Shown here: piece after piece, positions 18,151 to 27,400 of the stretch
How positions within the stretch are numbered: the first letter of the stretch is position 1
Layout of the letters: every line of letters starts with the position of its first letter
DNA from: Paenibacillus sp.
Lineage (GTDB): Bacteria > Bacillota > Bacilli > Paenibacillales > YIM-B00363
NCBI RefSeq assembly: GCF_035645195.1
Contig: NZ_DASQNA010000034.1
Location: forward strand, 1-36,323
Direction: 5' to 3'
Length of the DNA: 36,323 bases
Translations under genes and position numbers: made by a program
Notes under the pieces: model-generated
What the model saw: the letters and a program-made list of their open reading frames with translations, nothing else
Databases searched by the model: none
What the model was told of the DNA's origin: nothing

Positions 18151-18504
18151 TTACTGCTGCAGGCGGCACGCCTCCAGCGCCTGCTGCACCCGCGTCACGC
18201 CTTGGCTCATGGCATGACCGCCGCCGACCGCGGCCGCTACCGCCGCCGCTTCGAGCACTTGCTTCGGCGACGCTCCCTTGGACAGCGCCTCCTGCACATG
18301 GTACATCGTGCATACCTCATTGTTCGCGAACAGCGCGATGCCGAGGGCGATCAGCTGCTTCTCTTTCGCGCCGAGCGCGCCATCCTCGAAGCATGCCCCG
18401 GTAAACCGGTGATACGCCTCGACGACGTTCGGCAGCGCGTCCATCATATGACCGACGCCGATTTTGTACGCGTCGACCTTCTGATCCATTACGGTTCCTG
18501 CCAC
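18151..18504 (-). CDS. Carboxymuconolactone decarboxylase/AhpD-like protein
   Basis: A 117-residue all-helical protein of the CMD/AhpD superfamily. The central motif NNEVCTMYHVQEAL matches the family active-site helix but with one cysteine: the AhpD CxxC pair is reduced to CxxY followed by His. It may therefore act as a peroxidase-like or binding protein rather than a two-cysteine thiol reductase. The gene starts with GTG (complement of 18502-18504) 8 nt after GGAGG; an ATG five codons later is a poorer alternative. Single gene, convergent with the LapA-like gene. Confidence 0.85.
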   Translation of the reverse strand: MAGTVMDQKVDAYKIGVGHMMDALPNVVEAYHRFTGACFEDGALGAKEKQLIALGIALFANNEVCTMYHVQEALSKGASPKQVLEAAAVAAAVGGGHAMSQGVTRVQQALEACRLQQ

Positions 18505-18656
18505 GTCCGTTTCCTCCTATGCCGAAATGTCCCTGTTAGCATCCCCAATTTCCCCCGGCTATACCCGGGTCCCGGCTCGCCGGCGCTCCATGCATGGATA
18601 CGGCCCGGTAAGGAAACTCTACCCTGTAATCATTCCAAGGGCGGAGTAGTAAGCTT

Positions 18657-19523
18657 ATGAGCGCGAACTCATTTTGGTACATAGGACTATCCGGTTTGTG
18701 CTTGCTGGTTATTGTCTATACGAATTACAAAAAGAAAGATCTACACACCTTTCTCCATTTTTTAATGATCTCCGAAATGGCTTACCTAATTGAAGCGGTA
18801 ATCTATACCTACAACAACAGCTATTTCTACCGACCGGAGCTGCTCAAGACCGACCCGCTGTACGACAGTCACTTGGGCGCGCTGACGTCCAACTTGTTGG
18901 CGATCCCCGCGATCGCGAATTTCCTATCGGCTTTCCGATTGGGCTGGCCTGGTTATGGGTTGGCTATCGTCTTCCTCGCGGCGGTGGAATGGCTATTCGT
19001 CAAGCTGCACATTTACACGCTCCATTGGTGGCGAGTCGGGTACACCTCGATGGGCCTTGCCGTGTTTTTCCCTACAGCCGCGATGCTGTATCGCCGAATT
19101 CAACGACCGGTCAGAGGGACCATGAAGGCGTTATTCGTTTATTTAAGCATCGGCCCCCTATCCGGGTGGTTCCATTTTCTCCCGATCATGCTGTTCGAAT
19201 GCCGCCAGTACCGGCCGGGATGGTTCGAAGACATGGCGCGGGATACGAGCGCTTTCGCCGTCTTGCACTACATTGCCGTTGCTGTCGTCGTCACCGTATT
19301 GGCGGTGTCGCGCTGGAAGCATCGCTGGATGAAATACGCGCTGCTGGAGCTTTTTGTGATCGTCGCCGAATTCGTCTTGCGAACGACGGGCATGTTGCGC
19401 AGCGAGACATGGTGGGATCCGTGGTTTTACCTGTTGTTCCCTTTAGGAATCTTATTGGCTGCCGAAGGCGTGAGCGGAGCGCTGTCCGAAGGGGCGGGCC
19501 GCGGTGAAGCCTCGGCCGAATAA
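18657..19523 (+). CDS. Polytopic membrane protein of unknown function
   Basis: A 288-residue integral membrane protein with about eight hydrophobic segments. Examples are FWYIGLSGLCLLVIVYTNY at the start, GLAIVFLAAVEWLFV near 105, and FYLLFPLGILLAAEGV near the end. Conserved-looking features are the short polar loop YKKKDLHTFLHFL and several Trp-rich loops (LHWWRVGY, ETWWDPWFY). I do not recognise the family with confidence; it somewhat resembles small uncharacterised Bacillales spore-former membrane proteins. The first third is less GC-rich than neighbouring genes. GGAG lies 10 nt before the ATG. It stands alone. Confidence 0.8.
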   Translation: MSANSFWYIGLSGLCLLVIVYTNYKKKDLHTFLHFLMISEMAYLIEAVIYTYNNSYFYRPELLKTDPLYDSHLGALTSNLLAIPAIANFLSAFRLGWPGYGLAIVFLAAVEWLFVKLHIYTLHWWRVGYTSMGLAVFFPTAAMLYRRIQRPVRGTMKALFVYLSIGPLSGWFHFLPIMLFECRQYRPGWFEDMARDTSAFAVLHYIAVAVVVTVLAVSRWKHRWMKYALLELFVIVAEFVLRTTGMLRSETWWDPWFYLLFPLGILLAAEGVSGALSEGAGRGEASAE

Positions 19524-19526
19524 ACA

Positions 19527-19554
19527 AAGCCGCCGCGGCGAACCGCGACGGCTT
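19527..19554. terminator. Terminator between the membrane protein and lipoprotein genes
   Basis: AAGCCG..CGCGG and its complement form a 12-bp stem with one mismatch around a 4-nt loop, just after the plus-strand stop codon. The T-rich tail is better on the minus strand (TTTGTTTATT), so it mainly ends the lipoprotein gene. Confidence 0.7.
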
Positions 19555-19567
19555 CGTGATCTGTCCT

Positions 19568-20134
19568 TTATTCCATGTTCGCGACCAAATAGCGGCCTTG
19601 TTCTTCGCTCCACTTGAGCGTGTATTTCACGTTGTCCTTCGTCGTGACCGCGAAGCCGTCCGCCTTGGACCCTTCGATCGTTAGATCCGCCGGCGCGACG
19701 CCGACGACGGAGGACGTGAAGAACGGCTCCGCGTTGACGACGACGCCCGCGTCGGTCGCCGGAGCGCTGATGTAGTGCGCGATGATGCGGTCCGCCACCG
19801 CGGGCTCGAAATAGCCGAGCAGCAGCTCTTTCGCCGCTTCCGGCGTCCCCGTCGTCGCGTTCAGGAGCGGCGTGCCGTCTTCCGCGGCATCGTGGTGGAA
19901 CAACGTATTGACTTTATCTTCCGCGATCGCGATTGCGTTGACGGCTTTCTGCCGCTCGAGCTCGGCGTCTTCCGCCGGCGCTTCCTCCGCAGGCTGCTCC
20001 GACGCGGCCCCTTCCGCCGCAGGCGCTTCCGCTGCCGGCGCCGCCTCCGTCGCCTCGCCGCCACCGTTCGAGCATCCCGCCGCAAGGATCGCCATCGTCA
20101 GCGCGAACAATCCGATCGCTGCTTTTTTCATCAT
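19568..20134 (-). CDS. Secreted lipoprotein of unknown function
   Basis: A 188-residue protein with a lipoprotein signal peptide (lipobox LAAGC, lipidated C21). A low-complexity Ala/Glu/Pro linker follows (about 25-60), then a globular domain of about 125 residues with predicted alternating helices and strands. The domain begins DKVNTLFHHD and ends YTLKWSEEQGRYLVANME, reminiscent of small extracytoplasmic NTF2-like folds, but I cannot name the family. GGAG precedes two adjacent ATG codons; either could be used. Transcribed alone from a good sigma-A promoter. Confidence 0.85.
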   Translation of the reverse strand: MMKKAAIGLFALTMAILAAGCSNGGGEATEAAPAAEAPAAEGAASEQPAEEAPAEDAELERQKAVNAIAIAEDKVNTLFHHDAAEDGTPLLNATTGTPEAAKELLLGYFEPAVADRIIAHYISAPATDAGVVVNAEPFFTSSVVGVAPADLTIEGSKADGFAVTTKDNVKYTLKWSEEQGRYLVANME

Positions 20135-20224
20135 CTTTTCTCCATCCCCTTCGATAATGTACCATATACATCAAACCCGATGTTATGGTTTTATATTCGT
20201 CGAACTTATAGCCCGAACTTTTTT

Positions 20225-20253
20225 ATTATAAAACCGAAAACCAGAAATTACAA
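20225..20253 (-). promoter_or_regulatory. Sigma-A promoter of the lipoprotein gene
   Basis: On the minus strand TTGTAA (20248-20253) and a perfect TATAAT (20225-20230) are 17 bp apart. The predicted leader is about 84 nt. The rest of the 278-bp divergent region is AT-rich and holds the regulator gene promoter. Confidence 0.75.
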
Positions 20254-20356
20254 TAGATGTCACCTTCGTCTTGCCTTTGGTTTTGCGTAGGAAAGGGTCG
20301 CATTTTGCGAACTTTTGGAAACCGACGTTTTCCTGAACGTTTCTCTCGATTTGAAA

Positions 20357-20385
20357 TTGATCGAACCGCATGATTCGTTTATGAT
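20357..20385 (+). promoter_or_regulatory. Sigma-A promoter of the ArsR-like regulator gene
   Basis: TTGATC (20357-20362) and TATGAT (20380-20385) are 17 bp apart. They lie 28 bp before the ATG at 20413, which has AAAGGAGG just upstream. Confidence 0.65.
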
Positions 20386-20412
20386 AAGGTCATTACCAAA
20401 GGAGGCGAACGC

Positions 20413-21318
20413 ATGACGTATCGCGTTCAGTTCGAATATTCGCCGGTTTACGAGCTGCTGTTAAGCTTTATGATATACAGCCGCCGCAAATGGACGCGCA
20501 ACCTGGAGATCGGAAGCTCCTGGCTGAAGGAGACGGACGAGCTGTTCGGTCCCCGGCGCAAAGCGGAAAGCGGCGCTCTCACGGAAGATACGTTCGACCG
20601 CTTGTTCCTGCTCGCTTACCTCAGCCCGAGCAAGCAGGACGTTCCCTCGTACCTCGATTGGCTGTCGTCGCTTAGCCCCGGCCAGCTGTACGAGCTGCTG
20701 TCGCCGCAGGCGCTCGGCTCCTTGCCCAGCGATTTGGGCGAGGACATGGAACGGTCCGTCACGCTGCTGCGGGCGTGGAACGAGCTGTACTTCCGCAGCT
20801 TCCAGGCGGAATGGGAGCCGACGGCGCTCGCCAGCCTCGCCGAGAAGCAAGCTGCCGCAGTGCCGGATCCGGTGGCGCAGGTGGAGCTCGCGACGGGCGG
20901 GCTCGTGATGGAGCCGAACGACCGGATCGCGACAATGATCCTCGTTCCCGCGCAGCATTTCCGCCCGTTGAATCTGTACGCCATTTACCGGTCGCTCGCG
21001 ATTATTTTGTACCCCGTCGACCCGCCGGCGCTGCCGGACGCGCCGCCGACGACGGTGCTTCGCGCCACGCGGGCGCTGTCGGACGAAAGCCGGCTGCGCA
21101 TTTTGCGCTTCCTCGCGCCTTCCCCGCGCAGCTTTACGGAAGTGGTCGCGTTCTCCGGCCTCTCGAAGGGCACCGTCCACCATCATATGATGGCGCTCCG
21201 TTCCGCCGGACTCATCCGCACGCATTTGATCGGCGAGCAGTACCAGCAGGAGCGGTTCAGCATCCGGCTCGACGGCGTCGAGGAATGCACCGATGCGCTC
21301 AAGTCCTATATGAAATAA
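20413..21318 (+). CDS. ArsR-like winged-helix transcriptional regulator
   Basis: A 301-residue protein. The C-terminal part (about 215-295) is a winged helix of the ArsR type: RALSDESRLRILRFL, then the recognition region FTEVVAFSGLSKGTVHHHMMALRSAGLI. The first 200 residues form a helical domain I cannot assign, probably for ligand sensing or dimerisation. No metal-binding CxC motif is present in the helix-turn-helix part, so it is unlikely to be a classical metal sensor. The target is unknown; it is divergent from the lipoprotein gene, which makes that gene a candidate target. AAAGGAGG supports the start. Confidence 0.85.
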   Translation: MTYRVQFEYSPVYELLLSFMIYSRRKWTRNLEIGSSWLKETDELFGPRRKAESGALTEDTFDRLFLLAYLSPSKQDVPSYLDWLSSLSPGQLYELLSPQALGSLPSDLGEDMERSVTLLRAWNELYFRSFQAEWEPTALASLAEKQAAAVPDPVAQVELATGGLVMEPNDRIATMILVPAQHFRPLNLYAIYRSLAIILYPVDPPALPDAPPTTVLRATRALSDESRLRILRFLAPSPRSFTEVVAFSGLSKGTVHHHMMALRSAGLIRTHLIGEQYQQERFSIRLDGVEECTDALKSYMK

Positions 21319-21328
21319 GCAGATCGAC

Positions 21329-21394
21329 AAAAAGCCGCACGGCGGATCCGCCGCTCCGAGAAGGAGCGGGCCGGATTCCGCCGTGCGGCTTTTT
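21329..21394. terminator. Bidirectional terminator
   Basis: A long hairpin with arms AAAAAGCCGCACGGCGGA... (21329-21350) and its complement (21371-21394) lies between the converging regulator and malic enzyme genes. A-runs and T-runs flank it on both sides. Confidence 0.88.
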
Positions 21395-21412
21395 CGAGCC
21401 GGTCGGCTATCT

Positions 21413-22819
21413 TTATCGCAAATCGTTCGGAATGCGCCGCGCGACGCCCGTCGCGATCGCCGCTTCGGCGACGGCGCGGCTGACGCGGTCGACGACCTTG
21501 TCGTTGAACGTGCTCGGGATGATGTACATCTCGTTCAGCTCGTCCTCGGAGACGACCGACGCGATCGCGCGCGCCGCGGCCAGCTTCATCTCCTCGTTGA
21601 TCGTCGTCGCGCGGCAGTCGAGCGCGCCGCGGAACATGCCCGGAAAGCAGAGCACGTTGTTGATCTGATTCGGATAGTCGCCTCGGCCGGTCGCCATAAT
21701 GCGCACGTGCGGCTCCGCGACCTCCGGCAAAATTTCCGGCTCCGGATTCGCCATCGCGAATACGATCGGATCCCGCGCCATCGACTTCACGTCTTCCACC
21801 GTCAGGACGCCAGGACGCGAAACGCCGATGAATACGTCCGCGCCTCGAATGACGTCGGAGACGCCGCCCTCGAGCCGGTTCGGGTTCGTCCGCTCCGCGA
21901 GCCAATTCCAATTGTCGTTGTCGTACGTCACGCCCGGCACGAGCGCGCCCATGCGATCGACGCAAATCAGCTCGCCGATGCCGGCGGACAGCAAAATTTT
22001 CGAGCATGCCGTCCCCGCCGCTCCGCAGCCGACGAGCACCGCCTTCACCTTCTCCATCGGTTTGTCCACGATGCGGAGCGCGTTCAGCAGCCCCGCCAGC
22101 ATGACGACGGCCGTGCCGTGCTGGTCGTCGTGGAAGACGGGAATGTCGAGCTCCGCCTTCAGCCGCTCCTCGATTTCGAAGCATCGCGGCGAAGCGATGT
22201 CCTCGAGGTTGATGCCGCCGAAGCCCGGCGCGATCGCTTTGATCGTCCGGATGATTTCTTCCGTATCTTTGGTGTCGAGGCAAATCGGGAACGCGTCGAC
22301 GCCGGCGAGCTGCTTGAACAGCATCGCCTTGCCCTCCATGACCGGCATCGCCGCGTGCGGGCCGATGTCGCCGAGCCCGAGCACCGCCGTGCCGTCGGAG
22401 ACGACCGCGACCGTGTTGCGTTTGATCGTCAGCGTATGCGCCTTGCCCGGATCCTTGTGGATCGCCATGCACACGCGCGCCACGCCGGGCGTGTAGACGC
22501 GGGACAGATCGTCCCGGTTCGTGATGCGCACCCTCGGCTGCGTTTCGATTTTGCCGCCGAGATGGACGAGGAACGTCCGGTCCGAGACGTTGATGACGCG
22601 AACGCCTTCCAGCGCCGACACCGCCTCGACCAGCCGCTCGTTGTCCGCGTCGGAGACGTTGACGGTAATGTCCCGAATCGTCGTCTCTTTCGCCGCCCGG
22701 ATGACGTCGATCGCCACGACGTCGCCCCCGGCGTTCGCGATTTCCGAAATCACTTGCCCGAACCCGACCTTCGTTTTATCCATTTCGATCCGCATGATGA
22801 CGCTCGTTCCGATTGCCAT
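21413..22819 (-). CDS. Malic enzyme with N-terminal ACT domain
   Basis: A 468-residue enzyme that converts malate to pyruvate and CO2 with reduction of NAD(P). Residues about 5-85 form an ACT domain, a small-molecule sensor absent from the roughly 410-residue bacterial malic enzymes. The catalytic part follows: Y109 (VYTPGVA), K164 (MEGKAML), metal ligands E206, D207 and D231 region (FHDDQHGTA), and a Rossmann motif VLVGCGAAGTA near 266. The ACT domain suggests allosteric control, perhaps by an amino acid. The coenzyme cannot be fixed by eye. It lies 16 bp after the HAD gene, so RNase H-HAD-malic enzyme may be co-transcribed. Confidence 0.93.
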   Translation of the reverse strand: MAIGTSVIMRIEMDKTKVGFGQVISEIANAGGDVVAIDVIRAAKETTIRDITVNVSDADNERLVEAVSALEGVRVINVSDRTFLVHLGGKIETQPRVRITNRDDLSRVYTPGVARVCMAIHKDPGKAHTLTIKRNTVAVVSDGTAVLGLGDIGPHAAMPVMEGKAMLFKQLAGVDAFPICLDTKDTEEIIRTIKAIAPGFGGINLEDIASPRCFEIEERLKAELDIPVFHDDQHGTAVVMLAGLLNALRIVDKPMEKVKAVLVGCGAAGTACSKILLSAGIGELICVDRMGALVPGVTYDNDNWNWLAERTNPNRLEGGVSDVIRGADVFIGVSRPGVLTVEDVKSMARDPIVFAMANPEPEILPEVAEPHVRIMATGRGDYPNQINNVLCFPGMFRGALDCRATTINEEMKLAAARAIASVVSEDELNEMYIIPSTFNDKVVDRVSRAVAEAAIATGVARRIPNDLR

Positions 22820-22835
22820 GCCGTAAGCACCGCCT

Positions 22836-23663
22836 TTACGAAAGAATGAACGTTTCCACCACTTGCTTGACGCCTTCCTCGTTGTTGCTCGCCGTAATGT
22901 AGTCGGCGATGAGCTTGAGCGGCTCGACCGCGTTCGCCATCGCGACGCCGAGCCCCGCCGCCTCGATCATCTCGCGATCGTTCCACGAATCGCCGACCGC
23001 GATCGTCTCCTCGCGCGGAATGCCGAAGTGCGCCGCCAAATGAAGCAGCGCATGCCCCTTCGTCGCCTCCGGATGCACGATTTCCATGAAGTTCGGCTTC
23101 GACTTCGTGATATGCGCCCGATCCCCGAGCCGTTCCGCCAGCAGCGGGATGAGCGCGTCGAGCTTCGCCGGCTCGTCGATGACGAGCAGCTTCGTCGAGC
23201 CGCGCCGCGCGACCGCGCGGAAATCGTCCGCGATCTCGTAAGGCACGTTCGAAAGCCGCGAATACGCGCGCACCTTCTCGTTGTCCTCCGGCGCGAGCAG
23301 CTTGTCGGCTTCGTACGCTTGCAGATGAAGCCCGTGCTCCTCCGCGAACGCGATCACCTCGAGCGCGGCGTCCGCCGGCACCGGCCGCTCGTACAGCACT
23401 TTGCCGTCGATCAAATTTTTGATCAGCGCGCCTTGATACGTAATGATCGGCACGTTCAGCTCGAGCTGGCTCGCGATGCGCACCGCGGACGCGTACATCC
23501 GGCCGGTCGCCAGCGTCACGACGCATCCCTGCTCCACCGCCTGCGCGAGCGCGCGCTTCGTGCCCTCCGTCACCTTGAGCTCGTCGTTCAGCAGCGTGTC
23601 GTCCACGTCGATCGCGATCAACCGGTACCGTCTTCCCGCTGCGTTGCCTGCTTTGTTCTCCAC
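22836..23663 (-). CDS. Cof-type HAD-family phosphatase
   Basis: A 275-residue haloacid dehalogenase-like phosphatase. Motif I is IDVDDTLL (D19 nucleophile, D21), motif II includes LATGRM, and motif III/IV is VGDSWNDREMI. The C2-type cap sits between about 90 and 195, as in Cof/YidA sugar-phosphate or flavin phosphatases; the substrate is not predictable. I prefer the GTG at 23661-23663, about 10 nt after AAGGAGG; the frame remains open to an ATG at 23693, but that one overlaps the RNase H gene end region and has no ribosome site. Second gene of a probable three-gene operon. Confidence 0.9.
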   Translation of the reverse strand: MENKAGNAAGRRYRLIAIDVDDTLLNDELKVTEGTKRALAQAVEQGCVVTLATGRMYASAVRIASQLELNVPIITYQGALIKNLIDGKVLYERPVPADAALEVIAFAEEHGLHLQAYEADKLLAPEDNEKVRAYSRLSNVPYEIADDFRAVARRGSTKLLVIDEPAKLDALIPLLAERLGDRAHITKSKPNFMEIVHPEATKGHALLHLAAHFGIPREETIAVGDSWNDREMIEAAGLGVAMANAVEPLKLIADYITASNNEEGVKQVVETFILS

Positions 23664-23694
23664 TCTGTCGGCTCCTCCTTGCGCAGGATGCATT

Positions 23695-24333
23695 CTATTT
23701 TCTGCCGAAGTCGGCTTTGACTTCGCCCCACGCTTCCGTGTCCCATTTCATAATCTTGTTCGAATACGAATTCGCCGCGAGCCACGCCATCGCCCGGTCG
23801 ACCCGCCGCCACATGTCCTCCGTCGACGCATCCCGCGCCAGCGTCGTCGCCACGCGCTTATCCCGCACCCACTTGATCGCCGTTTGGGAATCGCTGTAGA
23901 TCGCCTTGTCGCTGCCCCGCTGCTTCAAGTACGCGAGACCGTGCACGATCGCCAGAAACTCGCCGAGATTGTTCGTTCCTTTCGGGATCGGCCCTTGATG
24001 GAACAGCCGCTCCCCCGTCGCCGTGTCTACGCCTTGGTATTCCACGACGCCCGGATTGCCGCTCGACGCCGCGTCGACGCAGATGCTGTTGCGATCGTAA
24101 TCGCCCGCGGGCGCTTTCGGCCCTTTCTTCGCTGCGGCGCCCCCGCCCGCTCCGGCGGCGGCGAACGCTTTTTTGAATCCCTGCTCGTACGCTTTCTCCG
24201 CTTCCGCGCGGGTCGGATAGGACTTGTACTTCGCCCCCGGCACGCCGTCCACTTGCGCCTTGCAGTCGTTCCAGTTCGTATAAATGCCCGGCGTTTTGCC
24301 GACCCATACGACGTACCATTTCGAATTCGACAT
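23695..24333 (-). CDS. Viroplasmin-type ribonuclease H1
   Basis: A 212-residue enzyme that degrades the RNA strand of RNA-DNA hybrids. Residues 4-50 form the caulimovirus viroplasmin (RNase H1 N-terminal hybrid-binding) domain: WYVVWVGKTPGIYTNWNDCKAQVDG. After a Gly/Ala/Lys linker comes the RNase H fold with the acidic catalytic set D87 (VDAASSGNPG), E125 (NNLGEF), D148 (YSDSQTA) and D198. The ribosome site is weak (GGTGAT). Probably the first gene of an operon with the HAD phosphatase and malic enzyme. Confidence 0.92.
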   Translation of the reverse strand: MSNSKWYVVWVGKTPGIYTNWNDCKAQVDGVPGAKYKSYPTRAEAEKAYEQGFKKAFAAAGAGGGAAAKKGPKAPAGDYDRNSICVDAASSGNPGVVEYQGVDTATGERLFHQGPIPKGTNNLGEFLAIVHGLAYLKQRGSDKAIYSDSQTAIKWVRDKRVATTLARDASTEDMWRRVDRAMAWLAANSYSNKIMKWDTEAWGEVKADFGRK

Positions 24334-24354
24334 ACGCTGTAATCACCAAAAGTA

Positions 24355-24363
24355 ATTTTACCA
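24355..24363 (-). promoter_or_regulatory. Possible extended -10 promoter of the RNase H gene
   Basis: The minus strand reads TATGGTAAAAT, an extended -10-like element about 22 bp upstream of the ATG. No -35 is evident and the resulting leader would be very short. Confidence 0.4.
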
Positions 24364-24427
24364 TACATTCGCTTCCGGAACATACGTTGAAAGCGGGGTC
24401 GTTCCAAGGAGAGACGGCGTTCCGGAC

Positions 24428-24466
24428 AAAACGAAAGCGCCCCCTCGCCGGACGGCGAAGGAGCGC
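24428..24466 (-). terminator. Intrinsic terminator after the pectate lyase gene
   Basis: On the minus strand a hairpin (24437-24466, GCGC..CGCCG with its complement) is followed by TTTCGTTTT, 10 bp after the stop codon. Confidence 0.8.
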
Positions 24467-24475
24467 CTGTGCATG

Positions 24476-27400
24476 TTATTGCCGTTTCAAATAGGCGAGA
24501 TCTTCGAGCAAATGCGCGGCGAACGCGGCGTCGAGCTGCTTCCCGGCGAGCGCCGCCGCTTCGTTCTCCAGCGCCTCGAGCGCGCGGCTCCGTTCCGCCG
24601 CGCCGCCGTCCCGCGCTCGCTCCGCTTTCGCGAGCAAGCTGTTCAGGACGCCCTCGTTCGCGATCCACCCTCGCTCGAACGCGGCGAGTAGCGCTTCGTC
24701 GAGCGCCTCTGCGTCCGTCGTCACCGTCAGCGCGAATCGCCGCTCCGCCGCGTTGCCCGCAACGTCCGCCGCAACGACGACGATCTCGTGCTCTCCGAGC
24801 GGCAGCGCGTACGGCTCGATCGCGATCGGCAGCGCGACCTCCGTCCCGTCGAGCGCCGCCGTCGCCCCGGCCGGGCCGCTCAGCGCGTCCGTTACGAGGA
24901 ACGAGAGGCTCGCGCTCTCGTGACGGTACACGACCAGCGTCACGCTCGGTTCGACGACCGGCCCGGTCCGATCGATGCGCACCTCCGCCGTCCGCTCGGC
25001 CTCTTGGTTCCCCGCCGCGTCTACGCTGTAATAACGGAGCGCGTGAACGCCGTCCCCGTCGATGACGACCTCATTGCCTTCCACGAACGGCCCGCCGTCG
25101 ACGCTATAGAACGTCGTCGTCTCGGAGCCTTCGGCGTCGACCGCATGGAACCGGACCGTCTGGGCCTCGGTTTGCCACCCTTCCTTCGCGTCCGCCGTCG
25201 TAACGGGCGGCGTCTCGTCCGCGGGCGCGCCGAGCGTCTTCACCGTGACGCCGTCGGAAAGAGCGGATTCGCCGCGGGCGTTCGCAGCCCGCACGTAGTA
25301 CGTATACTCCGTGCCTGGCTCGACCGTCCGGTCATAGAACGTATCCACCTTCGCGTATCCGACGTACCGCAGCGGTTCCTCCTCGGATTCGCGGTAAATG
25401 TTGTACTGCGTCGAGGCGCCGTGGGACGTCCAGATGAGCCCGACGAACGTCTCGCCCGCCAGCCCGACGACGAGCCCGGTCGGCTGCGCCGGCAGCGGCA
25501 TGTCGATCGACACCGCCTCGGACGGCGCCGATTCGCCCATTTCGTTCACGGCGGTCACATGGTAGCTGTACCCCGTCCGGCCCGCGCTGATGCCGTCGTC
25601 GACGAAGGACGCCGTCCGTACGGTTCCGACCTTCGTATAGCCGCCTTCCTCGTACCCTTTGCGGTAGACGTTGTACGATTCCGCTTCCGGCACCGCATTC
25701 CACGACAGCTCGAACGCGGACGTCGTCGCCGATTCGGAGGCGAGACCCGCCGGCGGCGCCGGGAACGCGACCGGCGGCTTCGTCGTCGCCGGAATCGAAT
25801 CCGAAGGCGCCGATTCCCCGCCGGCTCCCATCGCCGTCACGCGGTAGAAATACGCCGTCTCCGGCATTACGGTCTTATCGGTGTATATCCCGTTGAAATC
25901 GACCCCGATCGGGACGTACGGTCCGTCGGGATGCTCCGCTCGATATACCCGGTAAGCGATGACGCCCTCGCTCGCCGCCGGCCATCGCAAGGAGACGAAC
26001 AGGCTGCCGGCCGCCTCCGCTTCGAGCCCGGCGGGCGCCTCCGGCGGCGGTACGGACGGATCGTACGTCGGCAGCTCGACGGCGCCGGACGCCGCCGATT
26101 CGCCCCCGTCGTTGACGGCGGTCACGATGTACCGGTACGTCACTCCCCGGACGACGGACGTATCCGTAAATTGCGGCGCTTCGGAGCTGCCGACGACTTT
26201 CGGAATCGCATCCAGCGTCGAGGAGCGGTACACCAAATACGCATCCGCCCCTTCGGCCGGCGTCCATGCCAGCTCCGCCGCGCCGCCGTCCGCGTCGAAC
26301 GCGGCGGTGACCGTCTCGGGCGCCGCGGACGGCGGCGGGGTCTCGGGGCTTGCCGGCTTCACGACGACGAAGTAGTTCATCCGGGACGAGTTGTGGTTCG
26401 GCCCCATGACGACATGCGAGCCCGCTTCGAACCGGCGCTTAAACAACTGAAACTGCACCGGCTGGCTGTCGACGATAACCTCTCCCGTGTTCTCGTAAGC
26501 GGACGTCAGCCACTGCGGCTTCGTCGTAATTCTCGCGTCGTGCGCGACGTACACGTCCGCGTCGGCGGCCAAGTGGAACGACACGACATCCGGGTTCGAG
26601 GCGCTGCGCGAGCCGACCGCCGAGCGAATCCACTCCGTGCCGAGCAGCTCGCTCGGAATCGTTACGAATCGGTACGCCCGATCCCCGGTCATCCGATCGC
26701 CCGCCACGAAGTCGCCGACCTGCAAATTCGATTGGACCGACCAATGCTTCTCGTTGGCGTCGCCGCTGCCGCTGTTGTCGTTCACGACGACGTTCCGCAG
26801 CAGTTCGCCGTCCATGCTCGGCACCGGCTCGGGCTCGGGCGCCGGCGCGGGCACGACCGGCGGAACGAACGGATCGCCGTCCCACGGCACAGGCGTCATC
26901 GGATACCCCGCCGGGAAGCCCGGCGCCGCCAGTGCGTTCAAATACTCCTCCAAATTGGTGTACCCGTCCCCGTCGGCGTCGCCGTTCCGGTCCGCGGCGT
27001 CGTTCGGGTCGAGGCCCTGCGACAGCTCCCATGCGTCCGGCATGCCGTCGCGGTCCGTATCGGCCGGCGCCGTCGCCCGCGGCAGCTCCGGAAACCCGCC
27101 GACGTCGTTCTCATGGCCGATGATCGCGCCCGTTTGGGTTCTGACGCTGTCGACGATGCGGACGTCTACGGCATCCCGCGCGAGCGAAGCGCCCGCATGA
27201 TCCAGGATATATTCGTAAGCGGCCTCCGGCTCCTGCGTGTGCACCGGCGGGTATTCGAAGCGCTCCGGCACAAGTACGCTAGGGCGCTCCGCCTCCATCA
27301 TGCCGGCGCCGGTGTCCGTACCGTCCAACACGCCGTTCTTGTTGCTGTCGATCCGGTTGTTGTCGAGGTACAAGCTGTAGTTTTCATTGCCGCGGACGAC

